Shown one piece after another: positions 24,801 to 33,690 of a DNA stretch of 64,000 bases (its first letter is position 1; each line of letters starts with the position of its first letter). A program made the position numbers and the translations under genes. Below the pieces are notes generated by a model. That model was not told where the DNA came from, made no database searches, and saw only the letters and a program-made list of their open reading frames with translations. The DNA lies in NCBI RefSeq assembly GCF_015706575.1, contig NW_024037074.1:18217334-18281333 (forward strand). The letters are read 5' to 3'. The stretch is from Patiria miniata. Taxonomy: Eukaryota > Echinodermata > Asteroidea > Valvatida > Asterinidae.

Positions 24801-27800
24801 TAAATATTAAAACATTCTACCACACTTGACAAAGGTTTTGCAAATGGACACACATATTTGACTTTGACTAACTTGAGCAGCCTAGTTGAAAGTAGAGCAG
24901 GCTAGTCGAAACGTTGAGACCAAACTTATCTCACTCAGGCTCAACGAAGGTAATTGCGAGAAGTCCCACCGCCTTCCAATGTACTTAGCGAAAGTACATA
25001 ATAAGCAAGACAAGTTCCTGTTTTGATCTAGCAGGACAGTTCTTATCGGCACTAAATCTACTGAGCAAAAGTAGACAAAACCACATGGTGTTACCGCAAG
25101 CCGAAGCTATTATATTGGTTTTATTACACATACAATTTTTCTCGTAGATTATGATCAGCACTTTGGGAAGCGTGGCCGTGCAGCCGTCCCTAACGCCCTC
25201 GGTGTGACCGAATTCCGCGTCTTATACGACATCGACCACAGTGGTGGAAGGAACGCCGTCAACGTGAGTGATGACAACTCGGACAACTGGAGTAGTGAAG
25301 GCACAAACACACAGGCGAGCTATAACCTGACCTTAGTGGACGGCGATTCCATTCGGTTCTGGGTGGAGGCCAGGGACCTAGCTGGTCACTTTGTGAGGGA
25401 CAGTGTGTTGGTTCACGCTGATTCATCTCCGCCAGTCATTGAAGATTTGTTGTCAGTGCCAAAGTTGGCGGGCATAAGGTATGTGAAAGCCGCACTGGAT
25501 TTAACTTGACTTTGTTTCGTTTCAAGCGTGTTTGGGCTTTGCTCTCTGGTCTGGTTTTGATGTTAGATACAAGTTTGGCTATGGTTTTGGCCGACATTGT
25601 TCTTCATATAAAGTAATTACAAAGCGTCAAATTATATTTTCATCATCAGTGTGGAATGGAGGACTTACGACATTCACAGCGGAGTAAGGACCATCGAGTT
25701 GCTTCTCTTTGACAACCACACTGGCACAGAGATGGAACATGGCAGCCAGACAGTGGCAGCCAAGAAATTAAATGCGGTAAGGAAACTGAGATATTTTACC
25801 AAACTGAGTGAGCTAGCAATATGAAATTGAAAAAAAAAAAAAACGTTGCAAATGCTCGGTTTACAAAAACCTTCACCCGATTGACCTTGCCTCGAAAATA
25901 ATTGTGTCATTTTTGTATTTAAAAAAGGTGATATATGTAAATGTTTTCACAATCTGCCCTCCCCAAATTCCTCACATTCTCAATGGAGTTTCATTTCCTT
26001 TCCAGTTCCAGAACGTCTTAATATTTCGCAAAGTTACATGTATGTCTTCGAAAAGTGTACTTTGCATTACAGTAGGTCCTAAGAGAGTTCTAATATAAAA
26101 TACCCTACTGGGTGTGTCTTGCGAAATGCTCTTGGTTTACAATGTATAAACAATTTTCCAAAATTTATACTTCATCGAGATCCATCTGGAATAAAAAAAG
26201 AAGAATAATCATAATAAATTCCAATTGTTTTCTCCCCTCCCACTCAGGATTTTGAGGACTGTGAGTCCGACAGGTGCTTCTGTATCCCTATCGGCGACTG
26301 TTATGATGCTGACTACGGGATCAACATAGATGCATCCAACATTGATGGCAACTTCGACTACTTCCTCACGTTGACTGTCACCAATCATGCAGGACTTGCA
26401 TCATCCAAGACAATCAAAGTGAGTGAAATTTGAGTGAAGTTATTGTTGTTAAAGAAGTAGTGCTCCTTTTGCATGGTCTCTTTTTGCGAAGAGACAGCAA
26501 TATTTATATAAAAAAAAGGTTTTTCCCATCGTCCTTTGTTGTCATTATACTGATACAGTCACTCTATTAAATGGGTTTATTAAAGTGTATGAACCAAATA
26601 ACTGTTACCTTTGACCGATCCGATCACTGACTCTCTTTGCACAACAATCTCAACCTAAACCCAAACTCAAATTAATAATCTCTTCGTTTTCTTTTTCCCA
26701 TGTTACTTACTTTAGATAAATAGCATGGTGACTCAGGATAATGTGGAGCAAACAGCTGAATCTCTCGCCACGTTGACCAATGACACGTCTTCAGTCGATG
26801 ACAATTCGGTAGCCTCTGCCGCTGACATTCTGGATAACATTGTGAACATTCAAGACACGTCGCCAGAGGTAAGCTACACAAGAGACTCCGTGATATTTAT
26901 GTAAAACTATAAAATTGTTTAATTCATTGAAGGTAATACGTTGTTTGCATGTACATTGTACAAGGTAGTTGCGAAGAAACAAAAATGCACGATAGGATAT
27001 CTTTATATTTTACTTCACTCTTAGTCACGAAGTATATATCATTTGGTAAAACTGTAAAGCTTGTTTGTCACGTTGACGAGCGAGCTTTCGCAAAAACAAG
27101 TGCAACTGCACATTAAGCTCTGGCCGTCTAGCATGGTCGTGATTGGCAGTTGAAATAAGATTTTCCCATTTGTTGAAAGTCACAATGCAAAATAATAGTG
27201 ACCTACATAATGCAACTTTGTCCTCACTCCTACGCCCTGGAGACTCATTAAACTGACACAGGGCCAGAGGCAGGGGTGATGTATAGTGACATATGTGTAG
27301 AAGCCCCCTAACTTCCTAAGTTTGAAGCGTACAAAAATATCACCTGACTATAACATTATCACAAATTATCTTGCCTCCAATTACACAACTTTCATAAAAC
27401 AACTTCACAAATTGTTAAAAACAATTATTGTCAAGTATTTAATGTACGTTGTTTGATTTTTTTTGGACAATTAAAATTTGGCACTTATAGTAAACTTTTA
27501 TGAGACAATTTGAGAGGGTTCATTTTTGGTCATTTTCGTTTGGTGACCGACCGACACCAAAGTGACTTGTAGAAACTCGAGTTGCCAGAGCTTATATAGT
27601 TGTACTCTAAATCTGTGCACTGTTAAACAGGTGACAGCGAGTGTTGTCAAGGTGGTCAATAACCTCCTTCAAGTTGATGCCAAGAAATTCAACGACACGT
27701 CAAGAGTGGCCAATTCCTCCTCGCGTATTGTCCAAGCCTTAGAGAAGCAAATCTCCAACGTCCTCGCGGCAGGAAAGAACGTCAGCGAGATCACTACCAG

Positions 27801-30800
27801 CGTCGCTGTCGTGGCAATGAATTTCGACCCCAAGTTACTCAGCAACGGGGTTGGGTTTGGGGCTATTTCTGGGGGAAACGACAGCGATTCCCTGGCCGAT
27901 GACGACATTGATGTTTACCAAGGTTCCGATGATGAGATCCCCTTGGAGGAGGTGGAAGCATCCATAGAACTCCCTGCAGAGATACTGAAGAATCATCCTC
28001 CTGGTAAGTACGCTTTTAACACTGGCGGATTGTCAAGTTGGGACAAACTTAAAATGCACATCCAAAAGAACAAATAAACCTGTTTTCCCTAAGAATTATA
28101 TGACTTAAAGGTTTAAGACGCAGTGTCATTGAAATGTTTGCTGTCCGAATCAGATGTGTTAATTTATCTTCCAAAGTTTCTGACTGACCTTTGATACAGC
28201 ACTGTCTTGTTTGTAACTCTGAGAAGAAAATGTGAGCACAAATGTGAGTTTATCAAGAGATGTCCAAAACCCCGTCTAAATTCTTTTTTTTTCTTTTGCA
28301 TACATACAAAGTGTACTAAGGTCAGTCGTTACTGTTGAAAAGGAAAATATATCCATAGATATTAAGAAATCAATATTTATTGTGATGATAATGGGGTTTT
28401 GGAAAATCACATCTGGTCATTCTATACATTTGGGATCCACTTTTTTCCTGTCCCTGTTCCATCTTACATGTATGCTTTTGTAAATCTGATGATTATGATA
28501 TAGCAAACTACCCACTTACCGAACAAATTTTATTAAAAAATCGTAATCGTAAAAGGCACTTTTGTTTTTACTTGAACAGCAAATTACATAATACCAAGGG
28601 AAAAAAGGGACAGGAAAAATTAATGTCACACTTGAGGAATTTTGACCTATCACTCTAGAGATCTGACATATGGTTTAAGACAAAATCATATATTCTCATT
28701 TTTTATGATTCCCTGCTTTCCTCTGTATTGTTTTTCCACTTGCTATCAGGTAGCGCCGTGCCAATTAGTTTTGTCATGTATGACAGCAGCAACCTCTTCC
28801 ACTCCGAAATGGTAGACAACAGCCAGTCCACGGACACTCCCCTTACCATCGGCAGTCGTATCGTATCTGCCAGTGTGCTGAATACTGTCATCAATGGCCT
28901 CCCGCCTGAAAGTCCCGTGGTCAACGCTTTCAACCTGCAAGTAAGTCAGGTAAGACTTATAAATTGGACTTTAGTCCGATGACTTGATTATCGCATTATA
29001 TTCTGAGCTGCTCATATCCGGGTCACTCTATACATTTGGGGTATACATTCTTTTCTTGTCCCTGTTACATCTGTCATCTATGGTTCTATAATTCTGATGT
29101 AGTCCAAGAGTGATTATATTAAAAGCAAACTATACCAGTACTCGACAAATAAGAATCATTTTGAACTATTTTAACGAAAGATGAATAGCAAATTACAAAA
29201 AACCAAAAATATACCAGACTCTGGACTCTGCATTTATAGAATGATAAAATTCCAGATGCAAGAGCCAGGACAGGATGAGACAAGAGTTGTTTACTTTTGA
29301 CTTAACAAGTATTCTTAGACCAAAATTTTTTTCAGATGTTTAAGGGTTCCTTTTTGCACCCGTATTTTTGTTTTAATACATTTTTCACCATACAATCATT
29401 AAAATTCATCATTCATAAAAGCTTAAACATGTGTACAGAGTACTAGGCCTAAGTCTGAACTCGTCTTACAAGCAAAATGTACATGCTATACAGCTTGGGT
29501 ACCAAATAGGTGTTTCAGTTTCAGAAAAACAATGTGAAAACACCTGTGCAAATTGCTCCCTCCAGCTTGTAGGTATAGTGCTATTTAGTTCCATCTCATA
29601 GTACCTGTAGAAAGTGTGAACATTAATATACATGTAGTTCAGCAATTAATTTAGGGCTGCACTGCTGAGACGAAACATTTGGCACTGGTCACAATCTATC
29701 GTCATGATTCATTAACATAACTTGAAATAATTGTAATAGTCCAGTGTCAATAACAGGTGACAGGTCCCAATGAAGACCCAAATCGATTGGAGCAATGTGT
29801 CTTCTGGGACTTCAATCTTCGTGACGGCATCGGTGATTGGTCGACTGAAGGCTGCAGGAAGGGACCTGCCGTCAACGGGCGAACAGTATGCCTGTGTGAC
29901 CACGCCACCAACTTCGCTGTACTTGTGGTGAGACAGTATATACACATTTATTTTTGACCAACAGTAAGTCTTCTCAAGTGTGATTCACCTGGAGGGTTGC
30001 ATATTCCCAAAGAGAATTGATTAGTACTAGGATATGAGGGGCATCGATTAGCATCGTGCATGGACGTAGAGACATACACAGAGGTGGAACCCAGTTGAAG
30101 ATAAGAGAGTGTTGGCTCTAAGGGAGGCTCTTTAAAATCTGATTTTCAAGGGAACTTCACAACATTTCGGGTGACATGGAAGCTTTGCATGCATACTTTC
30201 ACTATCCCATAATGTTATTCTTTCGTGTGTTCCTTCGCAGAATATTCACGGTCAGAAGTATGCCAGTTTTGCCTTGGATGTCATCAGCAAGCTTGGATGT
30301 AGTGTCTCTATCGTGTCACTCGTTATCACCATCCTCATATATTCGGCCATAAGGTAATTGATGCACCTTCCAACTTTGTGTGCTAACAATGCTGATTGCA
30401 ATCAAGGTCTGATTGAGGTATAGACAATGTATTCCTTTCTCACCTGCCCATGCCTGACCATACAACAACAATCTCACGTATATTTTGCGATTTCAGCTGA
30501 CGAGCAGTTTAGTCATTTTGAGTCACAGAATGTTTCCCCATTAATCCAACAATAGGTCGTTGAGATCGAAGACAGCCAGCCGTATCCTCATCAGTTTCTG
30601 CTGCTCCTTGCTGCTCCTGTATCTCGTCTTCTTGGCAGGTGTCGAGAAGACCTCCTCCTCCTCCCGCGCTGGATGCATCGCTGCAGCTGTCTTGATGCAC
30701 TTCTTTGCCCTGACCTCCGTGGCATGGATGGGCGTGGAGGCTGCTAACCTGTACCTGAAGCTGGTCAAGATATTCAATGCCGACGTGCAGCACTTCATGA

Positions 30801-32851
30801 TCAAGGCGTCCCTTGTAGCCTGGGGTAGGTATATAGCACAACGTAAATCACTTGTGAGACATTTGGCTGGTTGGGGAATGTGCCATGGAAACCAATTGCG
30901 CCACGAGGCCAATGAGATGGAAACACAAGATATTAATCTATGCTCCGAGCATACGTAGGATAAAAACATTATTTTCAAGTACGCTTTGTAATGAATGTAT
31001 GCATTCATAGGGGTCATTGAACTGTACCAGTAATTATGCACAGTGCCCTCTATTATCGTGTACACGCATGCAAGCATGTGATTTGGTTCTTTGTGTGGGT
31101 AGCCATCTTGTATGTATACATAACACATCACCGGTAGCTACCTCGATCAGTGCGCTCAAGTGTTCTTTAAAATCCTATCCATCTGATAATTACAAACTTT
31201 ATCCTATGGATCATGCATATCTATCAGAAGAATATAAAATCAATTTTGAAGACCTCTATTACGGATATGTTTGATCACTCGTTTTCATTCTTAATATCTT
31301 AATTGCTTTCTTGTTATTGTATGACGGTTTAGGCCTTATGCGGGCTGGTACAAGTCATCAGCTGAATTATTCTCATATTTCTCTTTTAAACTTGCAGGAT
31401 TTCCTGCACTTGTCATCACTGTGATTTTGGCAGTGGATCATGAGCAGTACGATAATGAACACAGGTACATGAATGGCATAAATCTTAGTTTCAAACGAGT
31501 TGCTTTGAAGATATAATCATGGTGGTTGGGGTTTTTGGTTCTGCTGTTTCAATTGAAGTACGATTCGCCAACAAAATGCCCAACACAGGTTATTGAGCAG
31601 ACATTCAATGTGCCAAGAAGATTATAATTCTCCTTGCTTCTCGTGGTCGTAGCCGATTATTTGAAAGACAACCATGTAAGGTCTAAATTGTAGACTTAGC
31701 AAGGCATCCATCAGGAAACATCACACCAAAATGGCATTTTAGGGTTACTCTAATGGGATCTTTCAGTCAGACTGCACAAAAGTAAGAATCGTTATGAAGC
31801 GTATACTGTACCGATGAAATCTCACAGGATGGGAAGCCATTGTCTGTCCTCATAACATGAAGTCAGTGCAGGCTCTACCTAGGTGCCCGAAGACTGTGGG
31901 CTGACATTATTGTTATTATTTGTACCCTTCAGTTGCTTCTTAAAGCCTGGGGCTGCTTTCTACTACGGCCAGCTGCTCATCATTGGTATCATCCTCCTGT
32001 TCAATGTTGTCGTCTTCGTGCTCGTCCTCCGTAAGCTGACTTGCAGTGCGAGCAAAATCAAGGACACCTCCGAGGGTAACAGCAAGCGAACTAAGGTCGT
32101 GAAGCGCCTGCAGAACATGGCCTCAGTCTCTGTCCTACTGGGCCTGACCTGGGTCTTCGGTCTGCTGTCCATCTTCGATGCTTCCAGTTTCGCCTTCCAG
32201 TGGATCTTTGCTGTGGTGAACTCACTTCAGGGCCTGCTCATCTTTCTGCTGTTTGTCGTTCGCCAGGAGAAGATCCGAGAACATGTGAGTAACCTGGTAA
32301 GAGGAAAGAAGGAGGGACACCTGAGCAGCACCTTCCGTACTGGTAAGTACACGATTAGCACCAGAGGAGAGGGCAGTTCCGTGCAAGATCCATCGACTAA
32401 AAGTTTGAGTTATAACATGAACAAGTCTGAAATGGTTGGAAATGAAAATTACGAAGCAACAACTTCTAATGGTATGAGTGATGACATGATCAAGTCTGAC
32501 AGCGCTGAAAATGAGGTTCGCGAAACCACTTTTTTTAAGAGTGTGAGTGATGACGTGGACAAGTCTGATTGCGCTAATGAATGTGAGGTTCGCGACACAA
32601 CAACTTCTAAGAGTGCGAGTGATGACATGAACAAGTCTGGCAATGAATATGAGGTTTTCGAAACAGCAACTTCTAATGAGAGTGTGAGTGATAACGTGGA
32701 CAAGTCTGATAGCGCTAATGAATGTGAGGTTCGCGAAACAACAACCTCTAAGAGTGCGAGTGATGACATGAACAAGTCTGGCAGCGCTTACGAAAATGCG
32801 ATTTTCGCTGAGAGTGGCCCAAGTAAAATGTACAACCTTTCACTTGATTGA
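15745..32851 (+). CDS. Adhesion GPCR gene A (22 coding exons, 1512 residues): EGF + GAIN/GPS + ADGRG-like 7TM
   Basis: Coding exons: 15779-15834, 18241-18324, 18841-18905, 19102-19206, 19584-19721, 20324-20428, 21752-22009, 22337-22493, 22756-22969, 23678-23855, 24220-24513, 25148-25478, 25650-25776, 26248-26418, 26716-26868, 27631-28003, 28750-28940, 29757-29927, 30241-30353, 30556-30824, 31398-31464, 31933-32851. They sum to 4539 bases and join in frame without a stop. Protein order: signal peptide (1-18), cysteine-rich EMI-like part (19-69), three EGF-like modules (70-184), predicted beta-sandwich ectodomain (185-761), GAIN (762-1057) with GPS, seven helices (about 1067-1317), tail of 195 residues. 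The GPS has CVFWDF, W1028, C1033, CLCDH; cleavage is predicted between A1050 and T1051, leaving TNFAVLV as the tethered agonist. The 7TM part (FALTSVAWMGVEAANLYL, WGFPALVITV, LGLTWVFG) most resembles the ADGRG (GPR56/64/126) group. It should act at the cell surface in adhesion and signalling; ligand unknown. Gene B is its tandem paralogue. Confidence 0.9.
16499..17170. mobile_element. Tc1/mariner-type fold-back MITE in intron 1 of gene A
   Basis: Termini CAGTGTGTATCAAA and TTTGATACACACTG, flanked by TA on both sides (16497-16498 and 17171-17172). The two arms are complementary over nearly the entire 672 bp around a centre near 16820-16850. Coding sequence is absent. It has no counterpart in intron 1 of gene B, so it probably arrived after the duplication. 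Confidence 0.85.
17515..18187. mobile_element. Tc1/mariner-type fold-back MITE, family 2, in intron 1 of gene A
   Basis: Termini CATGGTGAGTCAAAAAAGC and GCTTTTTTTTACTCATCCTG form an inverted repeat with TA at both borders. The arms also pair farther in (GAAATTGCTCAATCCGTTC and its complement). It is 673 bp long and non-coding. Gene B has continuous flanking sequence at the matching place (about 47070-47100) without it. Confidence 0.85.
18241..18324 (+). CDS. Gene A exon 2: cysteine-rich EMI-like segment
   Basis: Acceptor CATCCAG, donor GTTTGT. Encodes VCGYSCSQRYTTSCGFQGW and more, with four cysteines. With exon 3 it resembles an EMI-type module (ending YRCCTGWTG). It is the most divergent exon relative to gene B (12 of 28 residues identical, all cysteines kept). 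Confidence 0.8.
18841..18905 (+). CDS. Gene A exon 3: end of EMI-like segment
   Basis: Acceptor TTTGTTTAG, donor GTAAGT. Encodes SVTCYRCCTGWTGSTSTGC. The CCxGWTG pattern is typical of the C-terminal end of EMI modules. Nearly identical to gene B exon 3. Confidence 0.85.
19102..19206 (+). CDS. Gene A exon 4: EGF-like module 1
   Basis: Acceptor TTCTTAG, donor GTGAGT, phase 1 at both ends. Six-cysteine EGF pattern including CTNGGAC and CNRGFYSPRC. Three residues longer than gene B exon 4, between the first two cysteines. Confidence 0.88.
19584..19721 (+). CDS. Gene A exon 5: EGF-like module 2 (variant)
   Basis: Acceptor GTGTAG, donor GTACGT, phase 1 at both ends. Cysteine-rich (CTTIANCLEVFC, CDRCDGDYGSAL, MRQC). 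Looks like a divergent EGF/laminin-type module. Confidence 0.85.
19739..20165. repeat. CATCCT-type pyrimidine minisatellite in intron 5 of gene A
   Basis: A degenerate array of CCTCATCCT/AACCTCATC-like units, about 6-12 bp. The plus strand is strongly pyrimidine-rich. Gene B has a shorter related array at 51415-51545. Confidence 0.85.
20324..20428 (+). CDS. Gene A exon 6: EGF-like module 3
   Basis: Acceptor TTTTGTCAG, donor GTGAGT, phase 1 at both ends. Encodes KQCSWRS, CYPGSCTNSQCTCSSGF and GTDCRT, a classical EGF spacing. Confidence 0.88.
20514..20791 (-). mobile_element. tRNA-derived SINE in intron 6 of gene A
   Basis: On the minus strand a tRNA-like head is clear: TTAGCTCGGTGGTCGAGTGG (A box) and GGGTTCGAGTCCC (B box). 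A 12-bp target duplication TATTTCAATGTA flanks it (20502-20513 and 20792-20803). Gene B has a single copy of that target near 51808-51820, so the insertion is confined to copy A. The anticodon arm has an odd-sized loop, so it is not a functional tRNA. Confidence 0.85.
21752..22009 (+). CDS. Gene A exon 7: ectodomain segment
   Basis: Acceptor TTCATTCAG, donor GTAAGT, phase 1 at both ends, 86 residues. No named domain recognised. Contains YTNVQDFVSLRINWTSSY, including a possible N-glycosylation site NWT, and looks beta-rich. Confidence 0.87.
22337..22493 (+). CDS. Gene A exon 8: ectodomain segment
   Basis: Acceptor GCACTAG, donor GTAGGT. Encodes a Thr/Ser-rich portion (NCTTSTTGNSSELNN) with several N-glycosylation sites, then a beta-rich ITFTLDYNAWTP. 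Confidence 0.82.
22756..22969 (+). CDS. Gene A exon 9: ectodomain segment
   Basis: Acceptor TTTTACAG, donor GTTAGA. Encodes LYDRDHSSSIITRYY, FSTFTFDFVDPYHC and GRGCRRTMLD; two paired cysteines. Joins exon 10 in phase 0. Confidence 0.85.
23370..23590. repeat. G/T-rich minisatellite in intron 9 of gene A
   Basis: Degenerate units near GTGTGCCCATGGTTGGGCCT, about 20-27 bp each, eight or more copies. Open frames through it are artefacts. Related array in gene B at 54907-55095. Confidence 0.8.
23678..23855 (+). CDS. Gene A exon 10: FN3/Ig-like strand region
   Basis: Acceptor ATGATAG, donor GTATGT. Encodes VSWQGWTDDLAGTKEYDLEV, which fits a beta-sandwich (FN3-like) opening. Gene B has one extra codon. 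Confidence 0.86.
24220..24513 (+). CDS. Gene A exon 11: FN3/Ig-like region
   Basis: Acceptor CCTTACAG, donor GTGAGT. Starts YSVILSVVDNAGNVRQSRRF, the last strands of the sandwich begun in exon 10, and goes on into the next ectodomain unit (LDWTGHFINERHHSQGW). Confidence 0.87.
25148..25478 (+). CDS. Gene A exon 12: FN3/Ig-like region
   Basis: Acceptor TCTCGTAG, donor GTATGT. Encodes VTEFRVLYDIDHSGG, NLTLVDGDSIRFWVEARDLA and DSSPPVIEDL, a second beta-sandwich unit. Almost identical in gene B. Confidence 0.88.
25650..25776 (+). CDS. Gene A exon 13: ectodomain segment
   Basis: Acceptor CATCATCAG, donor GTAAGG. Encodes VEWRTYDIHSGVRTIELLLF, repeating the W...D...SG theme of exon 10. Confidence 0.87.
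26248..26418 (+). CDS. Gene A exon 14: ectodomain segment before GAIN
   Basis: Acceptor CCACTCAG, donor GTGAGT, phase 0 at both ends. Encodes DFEDCESDRCFCIPIGDC and FDYFLTLTVTNHAGLASSK; four cysteines in the first 18 residues. Confidence 0.88.
26716..26868 (+). CDS. Gene A exon 15: start of GAIN domain
   Basis: Acceptor TACTTTAG, donor GTAAGC. Encodes a helical stretch (TAESLATLTNDTSS, SAADILDNIVNIQ) typical of GAIN subdomain A. Confidence 0.88.
27631..28003 (+). CDS. Gene A exon 16: GAIN domain
   Basis: Acceptor GTTAAACAG, donor GTAAGT. Helical start (TASVVKVVNNLLQVDAKKF) then beta-rich GAIN-B. Includes an acidic loop (DSDSLADDDIDVYQGSDDE). Continues in phase 1 to exon 17. Confidence 0.88.
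28750..28940 (+). CDS. Gene A exon 17: GAIN-B
   Basis: Acceptor GCTATCAG. Encodes AVPISFVMYDSSNLF and IGSRIVSASVLN, the usual GAIN-B strands. Two donors nine bases apart (GTAAGT at 28941, GTAAGA at 28950) would give an optional in-frame Val-Ser-Gln. The shorter form is used here. Confidence 0.86.
29757..29927 (+). CDS. Gene A exon 18: GPS (autoproteolysis site)
   Basis: Acceptor ATAACAG, donor GTGAGA, 57 residues. CVFWDF, GDWSTEGC and CLCDHATNFAVLV give the four cysteines and two tryptophans of a GPS. The scissile triad reads His-Ala-Thr rather than the usual His-Leu-Thr; the catalytic His and Thr are kept. Confidence 0.92.
30241..30353 (+). CDS. Gene A exon 19: TM1
   Basis: Acceptor CTTCGCAG, donor GTAATT. 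Encodes a linker (NIHGQKYAS) and TM1 (LGCSVSIVSLVITILIYSAI). Confidence 0.9.
30556..30824 (+). CDS. Gene A exon 20: TM2-TM3 and start of TM4
   Basis: Acceptor ACAATAG, donor GTAGGT. Encodes ILISFCCSLLLLYLVFLAGV (TM2), cysteine of TM3 (AGCIAAAVLM), WMGVEAANLYLKLVKIFN, and the beginning of TM4. The WMGVEA..LYL motif is ADGRG-like. Confidence 0.9.
31398..31464 (+). CDS. Gene A exon 21: TM4
   Basis: Acceptor ACTTGCAG, donor GTACAT. Encodes FPALVITVILAVDHEQYDNE. Confidence 0.88.
31933..32851 (+). CDS. Gene A exon 22: TM5-TM7 and cytoplasmic tail
   Basis: Acceptor CCCTTCAG; stop at 32849-32851. Encodes the loop-2 cysteine, FYYGQLLIIGIILLFNVVVF (TM5), LGLTWVFGLLSIF (TM6), WIFAVVNSLQGLLIFLLFVV (TM7) and a 195-residue tail with tandem repeats. 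A strong donor-like ACTG/GTAAGT at 32342/32343 could allow an alternative tail. The last 13 residues are in transposon-related DNA. Confidence 0.88.
32402..32809 (+). repeat. In-frame tandem repeats coding for the cytoplasmic tail
   Basis: Units start at 32471, 32540, 32612, 32681 and 32753, with spacing 69, 72, 69, 72 bases (23 or 24 residues), plus a weaker unit near 32402. Two unit types alternate: SVSDDVDKSD and SASDDMNKSG. The 141-bp pair is itself duplicated. The repeats are rich in Ser, Asp, Lys and Thr. Confidence 0.9.
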
Positions 32852-33014
32852 TTGTATTTCTGGATCTAGGGACCCAAAATGAATGGGGTAAAAAGAAGTG
32901 GATTGAGAATCAGTCAGGCGTTAATGTAATATATAATGTCATTGAAGGAAAAACATTAAACGGTTTTAATTATTAAATTGTGTTTTCTGAATGTTGCACT
33001 TTTTAGCACATCTG
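32809..33014 (+). mobile_element. Half copy of fold-back element family 1 at the gene A terminus
   Basis: Matches the right arm of 3332-3797 from TGAGAGTGGCCCAAGTAAAA through GATTGTATTTCTGGATCTAG to a terminal TTAGCACATCTG, followed by TA. Its first 43 bases code for the final 13 residues and stop of gene A; the rest is 3' UTR, with a possible ATTAAA signal at 32955-32960. Confidence 0.85.
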
Positions 33015-33270
33015 TACATGCACAGATCTTCCAGACAAAATTTAATTTTGATAAAGGCCTACAAGTTTATACTTTTGCTGACATTTTATTACTTTTACAT
33101 GGGTGAAGAGTGTTTGAAATTAATGGTTATCACTTTACAGGCGTATATATTCTTTGAAGTTCATGTAATTGTAATGAAAGATTTATCTAACCAAGAAGAA
33201 GAAAAGTAAGTTTCTGAACAATAGCAAAGCGAGGCTTTATTGAAGTGTTCGGAAAGGTTGTGGTAGGTAC

Positions 33271-33519
33271 CATGGGCGTCACAAGGGGGGGGGGGGGGGG
33301 GGGGGGGGCAAGGGGGGTGCTTGCCCCCCCCCCCCCCGGAAAAGCAAAAAAAAGAAGAGGCGCTAAGTCATAGTGGTGTAAATTTAATGAGTGGGGGGGG
33401 GCAAAATGTCCCTGCCCCCCCCTAAAACTGAGAAACCGAGAATATGTTGAGAAATACAGGAATTTTGGGGGGGAAATATGTTTTGCCCCCCTCTAGAAAA
33501 AATTCTGGCGCCGCCAATT
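33271..33519. mobile_element. hAT-type miniature element (copy 2)
   Basis: Begins CATGGGCGTC, has the same interior landmarks as 1608-1885 (GTGGTGTAAATTTAATGAG, GGCAAAATGTCCCTGCC), and is flanked by the 8-bp duplication GTAGGTAC (33263-33270 and 33520-33527). Its right terminus is degraded. Confidence 0.85.
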
Positions 33520-33690
33520 GTAGGTACACATTTTGTAGTACATTTATAACCGAAGAACTTGAATTTAGCTTTGGAAGAAAATGTTGCAATAGCGTTTGTT
33601 TTAATGTTTATTGTACAGTGTGTTTTGTTCTCACTGAGATACATTTAATTGCTTTTTGGGAAGAGTAAAACCAGAAAAAGTAAACTGCTT

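Larger units (their letters stand above)
11030..31581 (+). repeat. Segmental duplication, copy A
   Basis: Collinear with 37980-64000 on the same strand. Similarity begins at about GAATTAGAATC (near 11030 and 37980) and continues to the window end, which corresponds to about 31581. It covers a SINE-like block, a repeat cluster, the candidate promoter, and exons 1-21 of the adhesion GPCR. Many matched introns are nearly identical. Differences are mostly discrete insertions. The period is about 27 kb, so this is a direct tandem duplication. Confidence 0.95.

Noticed and set aside
27669..27908. Minus-strand open frame, also seen longer at 59920-60333
   Set aside because: Antisense shadow of GAIN exon 16.
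30541..31131. 196-codon open frame on the minus strand
   Set aside because: It is antisense to exon 20 and its intron; the sense frame gives conserved TM helices with proper splice sites.
32343..32350. Internal GTAAGT in the last exon of gene A as an obligatory splice donor
   Set aside because: The frame stays open for 500 more bases with organised repeats, so I kept the unspliced reading, noting alternative splicing as possible.
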